Positions 9,940 through 17,769 of a DNA stretch of 64,000 nt are shown here, piece after piece. This DNA is from Pseudobutyrivibrio sp. UBA3626 (GTDB lineage: Bacteria; Bacillota; Clostridia; Lachnospirales; Lachnospiraceae). The stretch spans positions 1 through 64,000 of the forward strand of contig DFLF01000017.1 in the NCBI GenBank assembly GCA_002373675.1. Reading direction: 5' to 3'. The first letter of the stretch is position 1. Each line of letters begins with the position of its first letter. The notes under the pieces are model-generated. The model did no database searches. It was not told where the DNA came from and saw nothing but the letters and a program-made list of their open reading frames with translations. The position numbers and the translations under genes were made by a program.

Positions 9940-11273
9940 TTCTTATTTCCTTTCTGTGGTTGTTGTGCTGAATACGAAACTCTTCCATCCTTAATGGTGT
10001 AGATTACCTTAGACTTGACTTGCATGTTAGTGAAAGGTGTATTTTTACCTTTGCTTACGAAATCATCCGGGTTGATTCTATATTCAACTTGCGGGTCAAA
10101 TATTGTAATGTCTGCAATACAGCCTGTATCAAGGTTTCCTTTATCAATTCCAAGTATCCTGGCAGGATTGTAACTCATCTTCTCAATTAGCGAAGATATA
10201 TCCAGGATTCCTGTTTCAACTAAGTATGTATAAGACAATGCAAGGGATGTCTCAAGCCCAACTATACCAAATGGAGCTTCTTTCATGGACTTCTCTTTTT
10301 CTTCTTTTGAATGTGGAGCGTGATCTGTTGAAATAACCTCAATAATGCCCTCCTTTAATCCTCTAAGAAGAGCTTCTTTATCTTCTTTACTTCTAAGAGG
10401 GGGATTCATCTTATACATTGCATTATCTGAATCAATATCGTCTTCTGTAAGTACAAAATGATGTGGACATACCTCTGCCGATACACGTATACCCTTATCT
10501 TTAGCATCCCGTATCATATCAACTGATTCTTTTGTAGAACAATGACACAGATGCAATTTTGCACCAGTCTCTTCAGAAAGCATTATATCTCTTGCAGTTA
10601 TAATATTCTCAACAGCATTACTAATTCCATTAAGACCAAGTTCTTCTTGCTTCCTTCCCATATTCACAACGCCATTTTCAACAAGGTTAATATCTTCACA
10701 ATGGGCAAGAACTGTTATATCAAGCTTCTTAGCCAGCTTCATAGCCTTACGATATAACCCAGAATCCATAACAGATTTACCATCTTCAGATATTGTAATA
10801 AGACCATGTTTTGACATTTCTTCAATATCTGATAGTTCTTTACCTTCCATTCCTTTAGTGACAGAACCTACTTGTATAACATTTACAAGACCAACTTCTT
10901 TAGCCTTATTACATACATATTCGTAAGTTTCAACATTATCAACTACCGGCTTAGTATTAGGCATAGCTACAACAGTTGTAAATCCACCCTTAGCAGCCGC
11001 CTTCGAACCAGATTCTATATCTTCCTTATATGTAAGCCCCGGGTCTCTGAAATGAACGTGCAAATCTATAAGCCCTGGTGTGACATACAAGTTAGTAGCA
11101 TCAATACAAGTGTCTATACTATGTTCTTTCTTAAGCAAGGAAACCTTTTTTTCATCAATAATATTGGATATCTCTATAAGCGACACTTTGTCATCTGTAA
11201 TCACAATATAGCCTATATCATCAAGATTAGTGGCAGGATTAATAATCCTGCCATTATAAATCAAAGTATTCAT
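9936..11273 (-). CDS. pyrC: dihydroorotase
   Basis: Zinc-dependent cyclic amidohydrolase closing carbamoyl-aspartate to dihydroorotate. The metal motif DLHVHFRDPG lies near residue 70, and HAPH with its preceding catalytic Asp (STDHAPHS) lies further on. The length of 445 residues is that of the class I enzyme. The gene begins three bases after the glmM stop and overlaps pyrF at its end, which makes a tight glmM-pyrC-pyrF unit. Confidence 0.95.
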   Translation of the reverse strand: MNTLIYNGRIINPATNLDDIGYIVITDDKVSLIEISNIIDEKKVSLLKKEHSIDTCIDATNLYVTPGLIDLHVHFRDPGLTYKEDIESGSKAAAKGGFTTVVAMPNTKPVVDNVETYEYVCNKAKEVGLVNVIQVGSVTKGMEGKELSDIEEMSKHGLITISEDGKSVMDSGLYRKAMKLAKKLDITVLAHCEDINLVENGVVNMGRKQEELGLNGISNAVENIITARDIMLSEETGAKLHLCHCSTKESVDMIRDAKDKGIRVSAEVCPHHFVLTEDDIDSDNAMYKMNPPLRSKEDKEALLRGLKEGIIEVISTDHAPHSKEEKEKSMKEAPFGIVGLETSLALSYTYLVETGILDISSLIEKMSYNPARILGIDKGNLDTGCIADITIFDPQVEYRINPDDFVSKGKNTPFTNMQVKSKVIYTIKDGRVSYSAQQPQKGNKK

Positions 11274-11276
11274 AAT

Positions 11277-12617
11277 CTAAATAGCATACCTCTCTCTTAT
11301 GAACTCTTCTGTCTCCTCAATATATTTATCACAGTCCTCATATGTCTTAGCCTCAACCATAATACGAAGAATTGGTTCAGTACCACTCTTTCTAAGAAGA
11401 AGTCTGCCCTTACCATCAAGACGTTTATTCATATCATCAGCAAATGCTCTGATTTCCGGATCTGCGTCAATCTCATCCTTCTTGTCTGTTCTAATATTCT
11501 TGAGTTTCTGAGGCATAATTTCAAGTCCCTGTGTCAAGTTAGAGAATGGACATTTCTTAGAAACGAAAATGTTAGTCATAACTATGGCAGTTAGAATACC
11601 ATCACCTGTTGTTGCATATTTGTTAAAAATAATATGTCCAGACTGTTCGCCACCAATACCATACTTATGCTCCATCAACTCCTGTGAGATGTATTTGTCA
11701 CCTACAGGTGTAACAATAGCTTCCATCTTATTCTCTTTTAGAGCATTCATAAGCCCTAGATTACTCATTACAGTAACAACAACTTTGTTGTCCTTAAGCT
11801 GTCCTATCTCTTTTAGATATTTCGCGCCGATATATATAATGCCATCGCCATCAATAAGATTACCTTTCTCATCAACTGCAAGACATCTGTCTGCATCTCC
11901 GTCAAAAGCAAATCCTGCATCAAGATTATGGTCTACAACAAATTGCTTTAGGGAATCAATATGAGTAGAACCACAATTTACATTGATATTCTTACCATCT
12001 GGTTCGTTATTAATAACATATGTCTTGGCACCAAGCATATCAAATACAGTCTTGGCTATCATTGATGATGCTCCGTTGGCACAATCAAGCCCAATTCTAT
12101 ATCCTCTGAAGAATTCTGAACATGTTGATGCAAGATAACTCATGTATTTGTTACGTCCCTGAAGATAATCAACTATTCTTCCAGGCTCAATGTCGTGAAA
12201 ATCTATAGATATCTCTCCATCTATATATCTCTCACATTCTTCTAAGACCTCTTCAGACATCTTATATCCATTTTCATCAATTATCTTGATTCCGTTATCA
12301 TAATATGGATTATGACTGGCAGTAATCATAACGCCAAAGTCAAAATCTTCTGTTCTTGTAACATATGACACACTTGGTGTTGTTGTAACATGCATTAAAT
12401 GTGCATCTGCACCGGAAGAAGCAAGTCCCGCCGATATCCCATATTCAATCATATAACTAGAAAGCCTCGTATCCTTACCAATAACACATCTTACCGGGCC
12501 GTCTTTCTTATTCTTGCCAAAGTACCATGCCATAAACTGACCAATCTTAAGTGCATGTTCAACTGTAAGAACCTGATTAGCTTTTCCTCTAAAGCCATCT
12601 GTACCAAAATACTTCAT
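11277..12617 (-). CDS. glmM: phosphoglucosamine mutase
   Basis: Converts glucosamine-6-phosphate to glucosamine-1-phosphate for peptidoglycan precursors. The phosphoserine loop TASHNP is near residues 99-104, the metal loop DGDADR near 236-241, and the sugar-specificity loop GGEQSGH follows. The C-terminal phosphate-binding motif is RKSGTEPILR. The length of 446 residues is standard. GGAGGAG precedes the ATG. It is the first gene of the operon running through pyrC, pyrF, the M16C protease, era and recO. A TATAAT-like -10 box near 12,657-12,662 is a likely promoter, although its -35 box is poor. Confidence 0.96.
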   Translation of the reverse strand: MKYFGTDGFRGKANQVLTVEHALKIGQFMAWYFGKNKKDGPVRCVIGKDTRLSSYMIEYGISAGLASSGADAHLMHVTTTPSVSYVTRTEDFDFGVMITASHNPYYDNGIKIIDENGYKMSEEVLEECERYIDGEISIDFHDIEPGRIVDYLQGRNKYMSYLASTCSEFFRGYRIGLDCANGASSMIAKTVFDMLGAKTYVINNEPDGKNINVNCGSTHIDSLKQFVVDHNLDAGFAFDGDADRCLAVDEKGNLIDGDGIIYIGAKYLKEIGQLKDNKVVVTVMSNLGLMNALKENKMEAIVTPVGDKYISQELMEHKYGIGGEQSGHIIFNKYATTGDGILTAIVMTNIFVSKKCPFSNLTQGLEIMPQKLKNIRTDKKDEIDADPEIRAFADDMNKRLDGKGRLLLRKSGTEPILRIMVEAKTYEDCDKYIEETEEFIRERYAI

Positions 12618-12706
12618 CTAAGTTCTCCTCCAAATTAATTAAATTCGTCATTCTCTATTATACAATAAATAGATAATAAATTGTATTACTATTTGCATTA
12701 AAAAAA

Positions 12707-12741
12707 CTTGCGATTATATGCTTATTACATATAGTCGCAAG
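12707..12741 (-). terminator. intrinsic terminator after the FliD-like gene
   Basis: Perfect-looking stem of CTTGCGAnTATATG with its complement around a short loop, followed on the minus strand by seven T residues. It lies 28 bp beyond the stop of the 12,769-13,938 gene and before the glmM promoter region. Confidence 0.85.
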
Positions 12742-12768
12742 CCATTATATTCATATCCTTTATACAGT

Positions 12769-13938
12769 TTAAATCTGGTCGTACATTTGAGATACTATGT
12801 CTGCCGGATTAGTGTTATATGCACCAGTAGCAGAATAGCTGTTAGACGAACCGTTCTGCGTTGTAGAATAGTAATTCAGAAGTCTGGCATTTGTCTCAAT
12901 TGATGAAGCATAATCTGTCACGCTCTTCTCTATTGCATCCTCGCTAGCATTAGCAAATGTATCTCTATTAACAGATAACTTACCATCATTTCCAATAGAT
13001 ACTCCTATCTGCTGTAACGAATAAGCATTCTGGGAAGTTTTTTGCTGCATTGTTGCAAGATTAGATATAACCCCAGATACTCCGCTAGACTTAGCAGAAT
13101 CAATAGTCGAATTATAGAATCCAGCAAACCTTTCTAATTCCGCTCTAACCTTATCTCTATCGAATATCTGATTGCCTGATGCATCTCTTGTCTTGGCATA
13201 TAAATCTGAATTCTTAAGATTACCAATACTTTCCATTAAGCTCCTAGAATTAGATACAGCAGATACAGTATTCGCTACATCTGTATTGGATGTATTAGAA
13301 CTAATCGCACTAGTAGATATTCTGTTCAACCTGGATGCAACTTTAGAGCCATAACTTAGGGCAGCATTTCCATCAAAAGCTTCCTTAACCTTAGATAAAT
13401 CAACATCCTTAAAGCCCTTCTCATCAAAGGAAAGTGTACCATCACTATTAAGAGTCACACCCAATTCTTTAAGAGAAGCGGATTCTTCTCTAGTTGCTTC
13501 CATTGCACCGGCAACATTCGACGTCATATTAAGATTAGTAGACTTCTTAGCAGTTGTAACAGAATCATTATATGCAGATACGTATGACTTAATTGCATTC
13601 TTAACCTTGTCTCTTGCATCAGCACCGTTTTCTGTATCCTCATAAGTCTTAGCATTCTGAAGTGTAGAAAGAGCGTTCTTATATGATGACACAGATGTCG
13701 CAAGCTTCGAATTAGCTGAGCTTACTTCCTTAGATACCGTTGGATTTCTTCTCTCTTCAAGTATCCTATCAAGCGTATTATTAGAACCCGAATTACTTCT
13801 ATTATTAGACGAACCTTGAACATCTCTATAATACGACTTCATTAACTTCTTATAACTACCACTTCTAATTGCACTATAATCACTTAGCATATTAGAAAGA
13901 CCATTATTATTTCCAAACAAAGAACTTATATCACTCAT
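12769..13938 (-). CDS. FliD-like helical protein of unknown function
   Basis: The product (389 residues) contains two copies of the phrase typical of flagellar cap (FliD) C-terminal domains: an LGV/IGV step, then N-D-G-T/K-L-S, then a phenylalanine-containing helix (LGVTLNSDGTLSFDEKGF and IGVSIGNDGKLSVNRDTF). The rest is Ser/Asn/Ala-rich and helical. No signal peptide or transmembrane helix is visible. The start MSDISSLFG at 13,938 has AAAGGAG upstream; the frame is open to 13,977 but without a site. It stands alone, with no flagellar genes nearby. It may be a filament-related secreted protein or a domestic paralogue; I cannot tell which. Confidence 0.6.
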   Translation of the reverse strand: MSDISSLFGNNNGLSNMLSDYSAIRSGSYKKLMKSYYRDVQGSSNNRSNSGSNNTLDRILEERRNPTVSKEVSSANSKLATSVSSYKNALSTLQNAKTYEDTENGADARDKVKNAIKSYVSAYNDSVTTAKKSTNLNMTSNVAGAMEATREESASLKELGVTLNSDGTLSFDEKGFKDVDLSKVKEAFDGNAALSYGSKVASRLNRISTSAISSNTSNTDVANTVSAVSNSRSLMESIGNLKNSDLYAKTRDASGNQIFDRDKVRAELERFAGFYNSTIDSAKSSGVSGVISNLATMQQKTSQNAYSLQQIGVSIGNDGKLSVNRDTFANASEDAIEKSVTDYASSIETNARLLNYYSTTQNGSSNSYSATGAYNTNPADIVSQMYDQI

Positions 13939-14037
13939 AATCGTTCTCCTTTTTGTTGCAATTACACTTTCTTTCATATTAATTATAACACGATATTTCT
14001 GTTAATTCTATAAATTATATAAAAATTTGTCAATTTA

Positions 14038-14080
14038 TTAGCACTCACCTCTTGACAGTGCTAATAATTAGATGTATAAT
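14038..14080 (+). promoter_or_regulatory. CIRCE operator on a sigma-A promoter
   Basis: TTAGCACTC at 14,038-14,046, a nine-base spacer, then CAGTGCTAA at 14,056-14,064. This is one base from the CIRCE consensus (GAGTGCTAA in the right arm). A -35 box TTGACA (14,053-14,058) lies inside it and is followed 16 bp later by a perfect -10 box TATAAT (14,075-14,080). By established knowledge CIRCE binds the repressor HrcA. The layout therefore predicts heat-induced transcription of the adjacent hsp20 gene. Confidence 0.93.
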
Positions 14081-14137
14081 TGTCTCAGAACAAAGGAAAA
14101 GTGTTCTAAATAAATTTACAAAAAGGAGGAATGACTT

Positions 14138-14584
14138 ATGTTATTACCAAGTATTTTTGAAGAGAATTTATTAAACGATTGGATGAATTTCCCTAGGATG
14201 GATTTTCCAGATGTAGACAAGAAGCTTTATGGCAAAAATGCCTCTCATATAATGAAGACAGATGTTCACGAAAATGAAGATGGATATGAACTGGATATCG
14301 ATCTTCCTGGATTCAAGAAAGACGATATCAAGCTCTCTCTTGAAAATGGCTATCTATTCGTAAGTGCTAATAAAGCTCATGAAAACGACGAAACAAATGA
14401 CAAGGGCAAAGTAATACGAAAAGAACGCTACTCTGGCTCAATGCAAAGAAGCTTCTATGTTGGCGATACAATCGAAGAAGAAGATGTCAAAGCAAAATTC
14501 GAAGATGGAGTCCTTAAGCTTGAAGTACCAAAGAAAGACGACTCCACGGTTCCAGAGAAAAAATACATCTCAATCGAAGGATAA
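14138..14584 (+). CDS. small heat-shock protein, Hsp20/alpha-crystallin family
   Basis: ATP-independent chaperone that holds unfolding proteins. The N-terminal MLLPSIFEENLLNDWM arm is followed by the alpha-crystallin domain (YELDIDLPGFKKDDIKLSLENGYL, then GVLKLEVPKK). The C-terminal I-S-I fits the I-x-I motif that docks between dimers. The length of 148 residues is typical. AAAGGAGG precedes the ATG. It is the only clear plus-strand gene in the window and is under a CIRCE operator, so HrcA control is likely. A strong terminator follows directly, making it monocistronic. Confidence 0.95.
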   Translation: MLLPSIFEENLLNDWMNFPRMDFPDVDKKLYGKNASHIMKTDVHENEDGYELDIDLPGFKKDDIKLSLENGYLFVSANKAHENDETNDKGKVIRKERYSGSMQRSFYVGDTIEEEDVKAKFEDGVLKLEVPKKDDSTVPEKKYISIEG

Positions 14585-14595
14585 ATTCACACTCA

Positions 14596-14634
14596 AAAAC
14601 CCAGCGGAGTGCAAATGCACCCCGCTGGGTTTTT
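14596..14634 (+). terminator. intrinsic terminator after hsp20
   Basis: The GC-rich stem AAAACCCAGCGG with complement CCGCTGGGTTTT is followed by a T run, 12 bp after the hsp20 stop codon. Because the stem begins with an A run it could also stop minus-strand transcripts. Confidence 0.9.
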
Positions 14635-14728
14635 ACTTTCATACAAGTGATACTATGACCCCATTTAACGTTAAATTCATATAGTGTCTGTCCGTCAACA
14701 TCGTAAAAAAAGCTGCTCCAAAAAGAGT

Positions 14729-15427
14729 CTAGTAACTTGATTTATCTGGTAGATATGTTCCAATAGCATCGGCTAGCGAATGAAGATTTCTAGTCTGAAT
14801 TAGAACTTTACCTGAGCCATGGAATTTATTAACAATTCCTTCACCTGTCTTAAATCCAAATGTTCCTGAAGCAATCTCCATATGATAATCAAGATTTCTA
14901 TCCCAGGCAACTACATGATCGTTATCAATTGTAAGCGGTTTATCTGGCGTTACTTCAAGTTCAACAAGATCACCAAATGCTGTAGCAAGCAAATCTCCTT
15001 GACCTTCTGTCTCCATAACGAATAAACCACCAGTTTTAGCAAGCAATGCTTTACCTAGTTCCTGTCTTTGCATATTATAGAATACACCACTTTCACAAGC
15101 TAAAAATGCACCATTGTTAAGTCTATATTGAGTAGTACCAACTTCCAACTTAACAATCTTACCAGGACATGCAGGTGCAACTGCAATTACAGCATCATTA
15201 GAAGATCCTGTAGCTTCTGTAATGAACATACTTTCACCACTTGTCATACTTCTTCCAATAGCTCCAAGTACACCACCAAGACCTGACTTCTTAGAATTCA
15301 TCTTACCCTCAAGGGAAACATCCTGCATGTAAACCATACAGCCTCGATCCATTCTAATCATTTCCCCTTGATTAAGCTTTACTTCAGCGATAGGATTATC
15401 GCTATCCCCAATAATTTTGTAATTCAT
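14729..15427 (-). CDS. AIM24 family protein
   Basis: A beta-rich protein of 232 residues in the family named after yeast mitochondrial AIM24 (also TIGR00266). Its bacterial role is not established. Typical stretches are LNQGEMIRMDRGCMVYM and the glycine-rich GLGGVLGAIGRSMTSGES, followed by FGFKTGEGIVNKFHGSGKVL. No signal peptide or membrane segment is present. AAGGAGGAG precedes the ATG. It stands between the hsp20 gene and the nif11 array with no operon partner visible. Confidence 0.85.
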   Translation of the reverse strand: MNYKIIGDSDNPIAEVKLNQGEMIRMDRGCMVYMQDVSLEGKMNSKKSGLGGVLGAIGRSMTSGESMFITEATGSSNDAVIAVAPACPGKIVKLEVGTTQYRLNNGAFLACESGVFYNMQRQELGKALLAKTGGLFVMETEGQGDLLATAFGDLVELEVTPDKPLTIDNDHVVAWDRNLDYHMEIASGTFGFKTGEGIVNKFHGSGKVLIQTRNLHSLADAIGTYLPDKSSY

Positions 15428-15563
15428 ACGTCTCCTCCTTTAATAATCTTAATGATGTGATTATAACATAATCATTAGATTTCTACTATGAGATTATTCA
15501 TATCAAAACTATTAGTATATGCAACAATCATATAAGAGTTCCCTTTTCTTATGCTACAAAAAA

Positions 15564-15643
15564 GTTGACAGAAGGACCGTCCTATGTCATAAGGAGGGAC
15601 CCACTTGTGGGAGGATCCCTTGTGACCATGTCCCTCTGTCAAC
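15564..15643 (-). repeat. hairpin repeat copy 1 (long variant), terminator-like
   Basis: Outer arms GTTGACAG and CTGTCAAC enclose about 64 bp containing further nested inverted repeats (GGAGGGACC / GGGAGGATCC-like). On the minus strand the right arm is followed by six T. It lies about 20 bp past the last nif11-type gene. It belongs to a family with four shorter copies at 16,005, 16,867, 17,333 and 17,801, all carrying a GGACGGT-like loop. Confidence 0.75.
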
Positions 15644-15663
15644 CTTATTATACAGCATTTTAC

Positions 15664-15945
15664 TTATGAATAATAGAATCTCCATCTATGTTCACAGTCC
15701 CAACATCTAAAATCATCATAATTCGTATGTTGCTGCGAGCGAATTTTTTCTACGTTCTTAGATCCACACTTTGGACAATGCTTATTTGATACACAAAGTC
15801 CTCCACCCGAAACTGCTGCAAGCTGCTCGTCAGTAAGTTCAACTCCTTCAGCCTTGGCAAGAGCTATGATTTCATCAGCACTCTTGCAGGCTTCTACCTT
15901 CTTAATTTGCTCCTCTGATAATCCTTTTAATAATTCGTTTCTCAT
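15664..15945 (-). CDS. nif11-type leader / zinc-ribbon protein, paralogue 1
   Basis: The product has 93 residues. Residues 1-48 form a nif11-like leader (MRNELLKGLSEEQ, then LTDEQLAAVSGGG) ending in a Gly-Gly motif, where peptides exported by C39-type peptidases are cut. The remainder is a short zinc-ribbon-like core with CPKCGSKNVE and CWDCEHRW. The leader is nearly identical to its four neighbours while the core differs, which is the signature of precursor peptides with swapped cores. No maturase, peptidase or ABC transporter is seen nearby. An alternative is a small intracellular zinc-ribbon protein that merely keeps the domain. Its ribosome binding site is AAGGAGG. Confidence 0.75.
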   Translation of the reverse strand: MRNELLKGLSEEQIKKVEACKSADEIIALAKAEGVELTDEQLAAVSGGGLCVSNKHCPKCGSKNVEKIRSQQHTNYDDFRCWDCEHRWRFYYS

Positions 15946-16004
15946 AGTAAGTACCTCCTTTGTTATTCTATGAAATAATATACCACATTTTAATTAGATT
16001 TGTT

Positions 16005-16035
16005 GTTGACAGAGGAACCACGTCCCCCTGTCAAC
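16005..16035 (-). repeat. hairpin repeat copy 2
   Basis: Arms GTTGACAG / CTGTCAAC around a loop carrying the GGACG core. It lies six bases past the stop of paralogue 2 and before the promoter region of paralogue 1, and probably acts as a weak terminator (no long T run). Confidence 0.7.
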
Positions 16036-16041
16036 CTCCTC

Positions 16042-16350
16042 TTAATTAAACTCTGAATATTCATCCCATTCGTAACCACATTTTCTACATCTGTATGTAT
16101 GACAATAGGTGTGTGAATTAGAATATCTATTGGTGTCAACACGTTCCACTGTTTCCTTAATATCCTTAGAACCGCACTTCTTACATTTGAAGGTTCCAAA
16201 GCATCCTCCACCTGAAACAGCCTCTAACTGCTCATCAGTAAGTTCCATTCCTTCTTCCTTAGCAAGTGCTAAGATTTCCGATGTATCCTTACAAGCTTCA
16301 ACCTTCTTAATTTGTTCCTCTGATAATCCCTTTAATAATTCTTTTCTCAT
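16042..16350 (-). CDS. nif11-type leader / zinc-ribbon protein, paralogue 2
   Basis: The product has 102 residues. The leader MRKELLKGLSEEQ...ELTDEQLEAVSGGG is followed by a longer core: CKKCGSKDI, a Ser/Thr/Tyr/His-rich middle containing an extra Cys, and CRKCGYEWDEY. The two CxxC pairs are spaced for a zinc ribbon. The gene sits about 90 bp upstream of paralogue 1 and shares its TGTGGTATATTA-type upstream element. AAGGAGG precedes the ATG. Function unknown; either RiPP-like precursor or small zinc protein. Confidence 0.75.
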   Translation of the reverse strand: MRKELLKGLSEEQIKKVEACKDTSEILALAKEEGMELTDEQLEAVSGGGCFGTFKCKKCGSKDIKETVERVDTNRYSNSHTYCHTYRCRKCGYEWDEYSEFN

Positions 16351-16435
16351 AGTAATTACCTCCTTAATTATTCTTATTAATAATATACCACATTATAATT
16401 AGATTTGTTTATGCGGGCTTCAAGCTGCTCGACGC

Positions 16436-16720
16436 TTACATTCTCCATTTATTACCACATTTTTTACATTCTAGTATAGTATATTCATGACCCGATACCT
16501 TTTCACTGCCATATACATCTAAATCTGAACTACCACATTCCGGACATTTTCTTTTTTTGAAGCCATCAAAACAACCACCACCACTTACAGCCTCAAGCTG
16601 CTCATCGCTAAGTTCAATTCCCTCTTCCTTAGCAAGGTTTAAGATTTCCTCTGAACTCTTGCAGGCTTCTACCTTCTTAATTTGCTCCTCTGATAGTCCC
16701 TTTAATAATTCTTTTCTCAT
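16436..16720 (-). CDS. nif11-type leader / zinc-ribbon protein, paralogue 3
   Basis: The product has 94 residues. The start at 16,720 (MRKELLKGLSEEQ) is set by alignment with the paralogues and by a GGGGGA site upstream; the frame is open to 16,762. The leader ends EAVSGGG, and the core has CPECGSSDLD and CKKCGNKWRM. Its distance from paralogue 4 (467 bp start to start) equals the distance from paralogue 4 to 5, which points to tandem duplication of a whole cassette. Unlike the others, no hairpin repeat lies just past its stop. Confidence 0.75.
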   Translation of the reverse strand: MRKELLKGLSEEQIKKVEACKSSEEILNLAKEEGIELSDEQLEAVSGGGCFDGFKKRKCPECGSSDLDVYGSEKVSGHEYTILECKKCGNKWRM

Positions 16721-16800
16721 AATAATTATCCCCCTATTAGTCTTATAGTTAATATACCTCATTTTAATTAGATTTGTTTATGTGGATTTGCCTTACACTT

Positions 16801-16832
16801 ATATATACACATTTAAAATGTAAAATGCGACA
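16801..16832 (-). promoter_or_regulatory. conserved upstream element of paralogue 3
   Basis: On the minus strand this reads TGTCGCATTTTACATTTT followed by AAATGTGTATATATAA. Near-identical copies lie at 17,268-17,300 and 17,728-17,760, and a relative precedes the lipoprotein gene (20,305-20,338). It contains the small palindrome CATTTTAAATG next to a TATA-rich -10-like box. I read it as a promoter with a regulator site; the regulator is unknown. Confidence 0.55.
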
Positions 16833-16866
16833 TTTTTCTATGTTTTAACGGAAAAGTTATAAAAAA

Positions 16867-16894
16867 GTTGACAAGAGACCGTCCCCTTGTTAAC
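16867..16894 (-). repeat. hairpin repeat copy 3, terminator of paralogue 4
   Basis: Arms GTTGACAA / TTGTTAAC, one mismatch, around a GGGGACGGTCTC loop. Six T follow on the minus strand. It lies 12 bp past the stop of paralogue 4. Confidence 0.8.
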
Positions 16895-16905
16895 TTTTTA
16901 CCACA

Positions 16906-17187
16906 TCAGCTCTCCGTCCAAAAATGTCCACACCTCTCACAACGATATCCCATGGAAACATCTGATCCCTCTATAGGTTCTTTATCAAAATATTTTGAGC
17001 CACACTCTGGACACCTACGAAATTTAAAACTCTTAAAGCAATTTCCACCTGAAACAGCCTCAAGTTGCTCATCAGTAAGTTCAACACCTTCAGCCTTAGC
17101 AAGACTTAAGATTTCATCTGAACTCTTGCAAGCTTCAACCTTCTTAATTTGCTCCTCTGATAATCCCTTTAATAATTCTTTTCTCAT
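16906..17187 (-). CDS. nif11-type leader / zinc-ribbon protein, paralogue 4
   Basis: The product has 93 residues. The leader MRKELLKGLSEEQ...ELTDEQLEAVSGG is followed by the core NCFKSFKFRRCPECGSKYF...CERCGHFWTES. The zinc-ribbon cysteines and a late aromatic (Trp) are kept as in the paralogues, while most other core positions differ. AAGGAGG precedes the ATG. The cassette is promoter element, leader-core gene and hairpin terminator, the cleanest in the array. Confidence 0.78.
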   Translation of the reverse strand: MRKELLKGLSEEQIKKVEACKSSDEILSLAKAEGVELTDEQLEAVSGGNCFKSFKFRRCPECGSKYFDKEPIEGSDVSMGYRCERCGHFWTES

Positions 17188-17267
17188 AGTAAGTACCTCC
17201 TTTGTTATTCTTATAAATAATATACCACTTTTTAATTAGATTTGTTTATGTGGATTTACCTTTCACT

Positions 17268-17300
17268 TATATATACACATTTAAAATGTAAAATGCGACA
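17268..17300 (-). promoter_or_regulatory. conserved upstream element of paralogue 4
   Basis: Second copy of the TGTCGCATTTTACATTTT element with the same TATA-rich continuation, about 85-110 bp upstream of the paralogue 4 start. A second conserved stretch, on the minus strand AATTAAAATGTGGTATATTA, lies closer to the ribosome binding site and is shared by all paralogues. Confidence 0.55.
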
Positions 17301-17332
17301 CCTATAACCTGGCTCGCCTTGGCAACAAAAAA

Positions 17333-17361
17333 GTTGACAGAAGAACCGTCCCCCTGTCAAC
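17333..17361 (-). repeat. hairpin repeat copy 4, terminator of paralogue 5
   Basis: Perfect arms GTTGACAG / CTGTCAAC around a GGGGACGGTTCTT loop with six T after it on the minus strand. It lies 18 bp past the stop of paralogue 5. An adjoining stretch of about 25 bp (CTATAACCTGGCT, then GCCTTGGCAAC) is shared with copy 5. Confidence 0.85.
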
Positions 17362-17378
17362 TATAATTATTCTCATTC

Positions 17379-17654
17379 TTAACAAGATGCACCACAGTCT
17401 TGACATATCCAACTATGGATTTCAGCATTATTTACATGTTTCACCTTATGCTTAATATTCTTAGAACCACAATTTGGACATCTGCAAGTAGTACCACCAC
17501 CTGCACAAGCTCCACCAGTAACAGCCTCAAGCTGCTGATCAGTAAGTTCAATTCCTTCAGCCTTAGCAAGTGCTAAGATTTCCGATGTATCCTTACAAGC
17601 TTCAACCTTCTTAATTTGCTCCTCTGATAATCCCTGTAATAATTCTTTTCTCAT
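17379..17654 (-). CDS. nif11-type leader / zinc-ribbon protein, paralogue 5
   Basis: The product has 91 residues; the start MRKELLQGLSEEQ is fixed by alignment and the AAGGAGG site (the frame is open to 17,690). The leader ends ELTDQQLEAVTGG, and the core is ACAGGGTTCRCPNCGSKNI...CQDCGASC. The Gly/Thr-rich stretch after the Gly-Gly motif and a sixth cysteine near the start make this core the most bacteriocin-like of the five, though it also keeps the two CxxC pairs. It is the first gene of the array in transcription order. Confidence 0.75.
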   Translation of the reverse strand: MRKELLQGLSEEQIKKVEACKDTSEILALAKAEGIELTDQQLEAVTGGACAGGGTTCRCPNCGSKNIKHKVKHVNNAEIHSWICQDCGASC

Positions 17655-17727
17655 AATAATTGCCTCCTTATTAATAAGAATACCCCACATTTTAATGATT
17701 TTTATTTATGTGGATTTGCCTTTCACT

Positions 17728-17760
17728 ATTATATACACATTTAAAATGTAAAATGCGACA
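17728..17760 (-). promoter_or_regulatory. conserved upstream element of paralogue 5
   Basis: Third copy of the TGTCGCATTTTACATTTT element, here ending GTGTATATAAT, which includes an exact -10 hexamer TATAAT. It starts about 75 bp upstream of the paralogue 5 start codon. Confidence 0.55.
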
Positions 17761-17769
17761 TTTTTCCTC

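Noticed and set aside
15990..16211. Minus-strand frame overlapping paralogue 2
   Set aside because: It is a different reading frame of the paralogue 2 core plus hairpin repeat, with no start signal.
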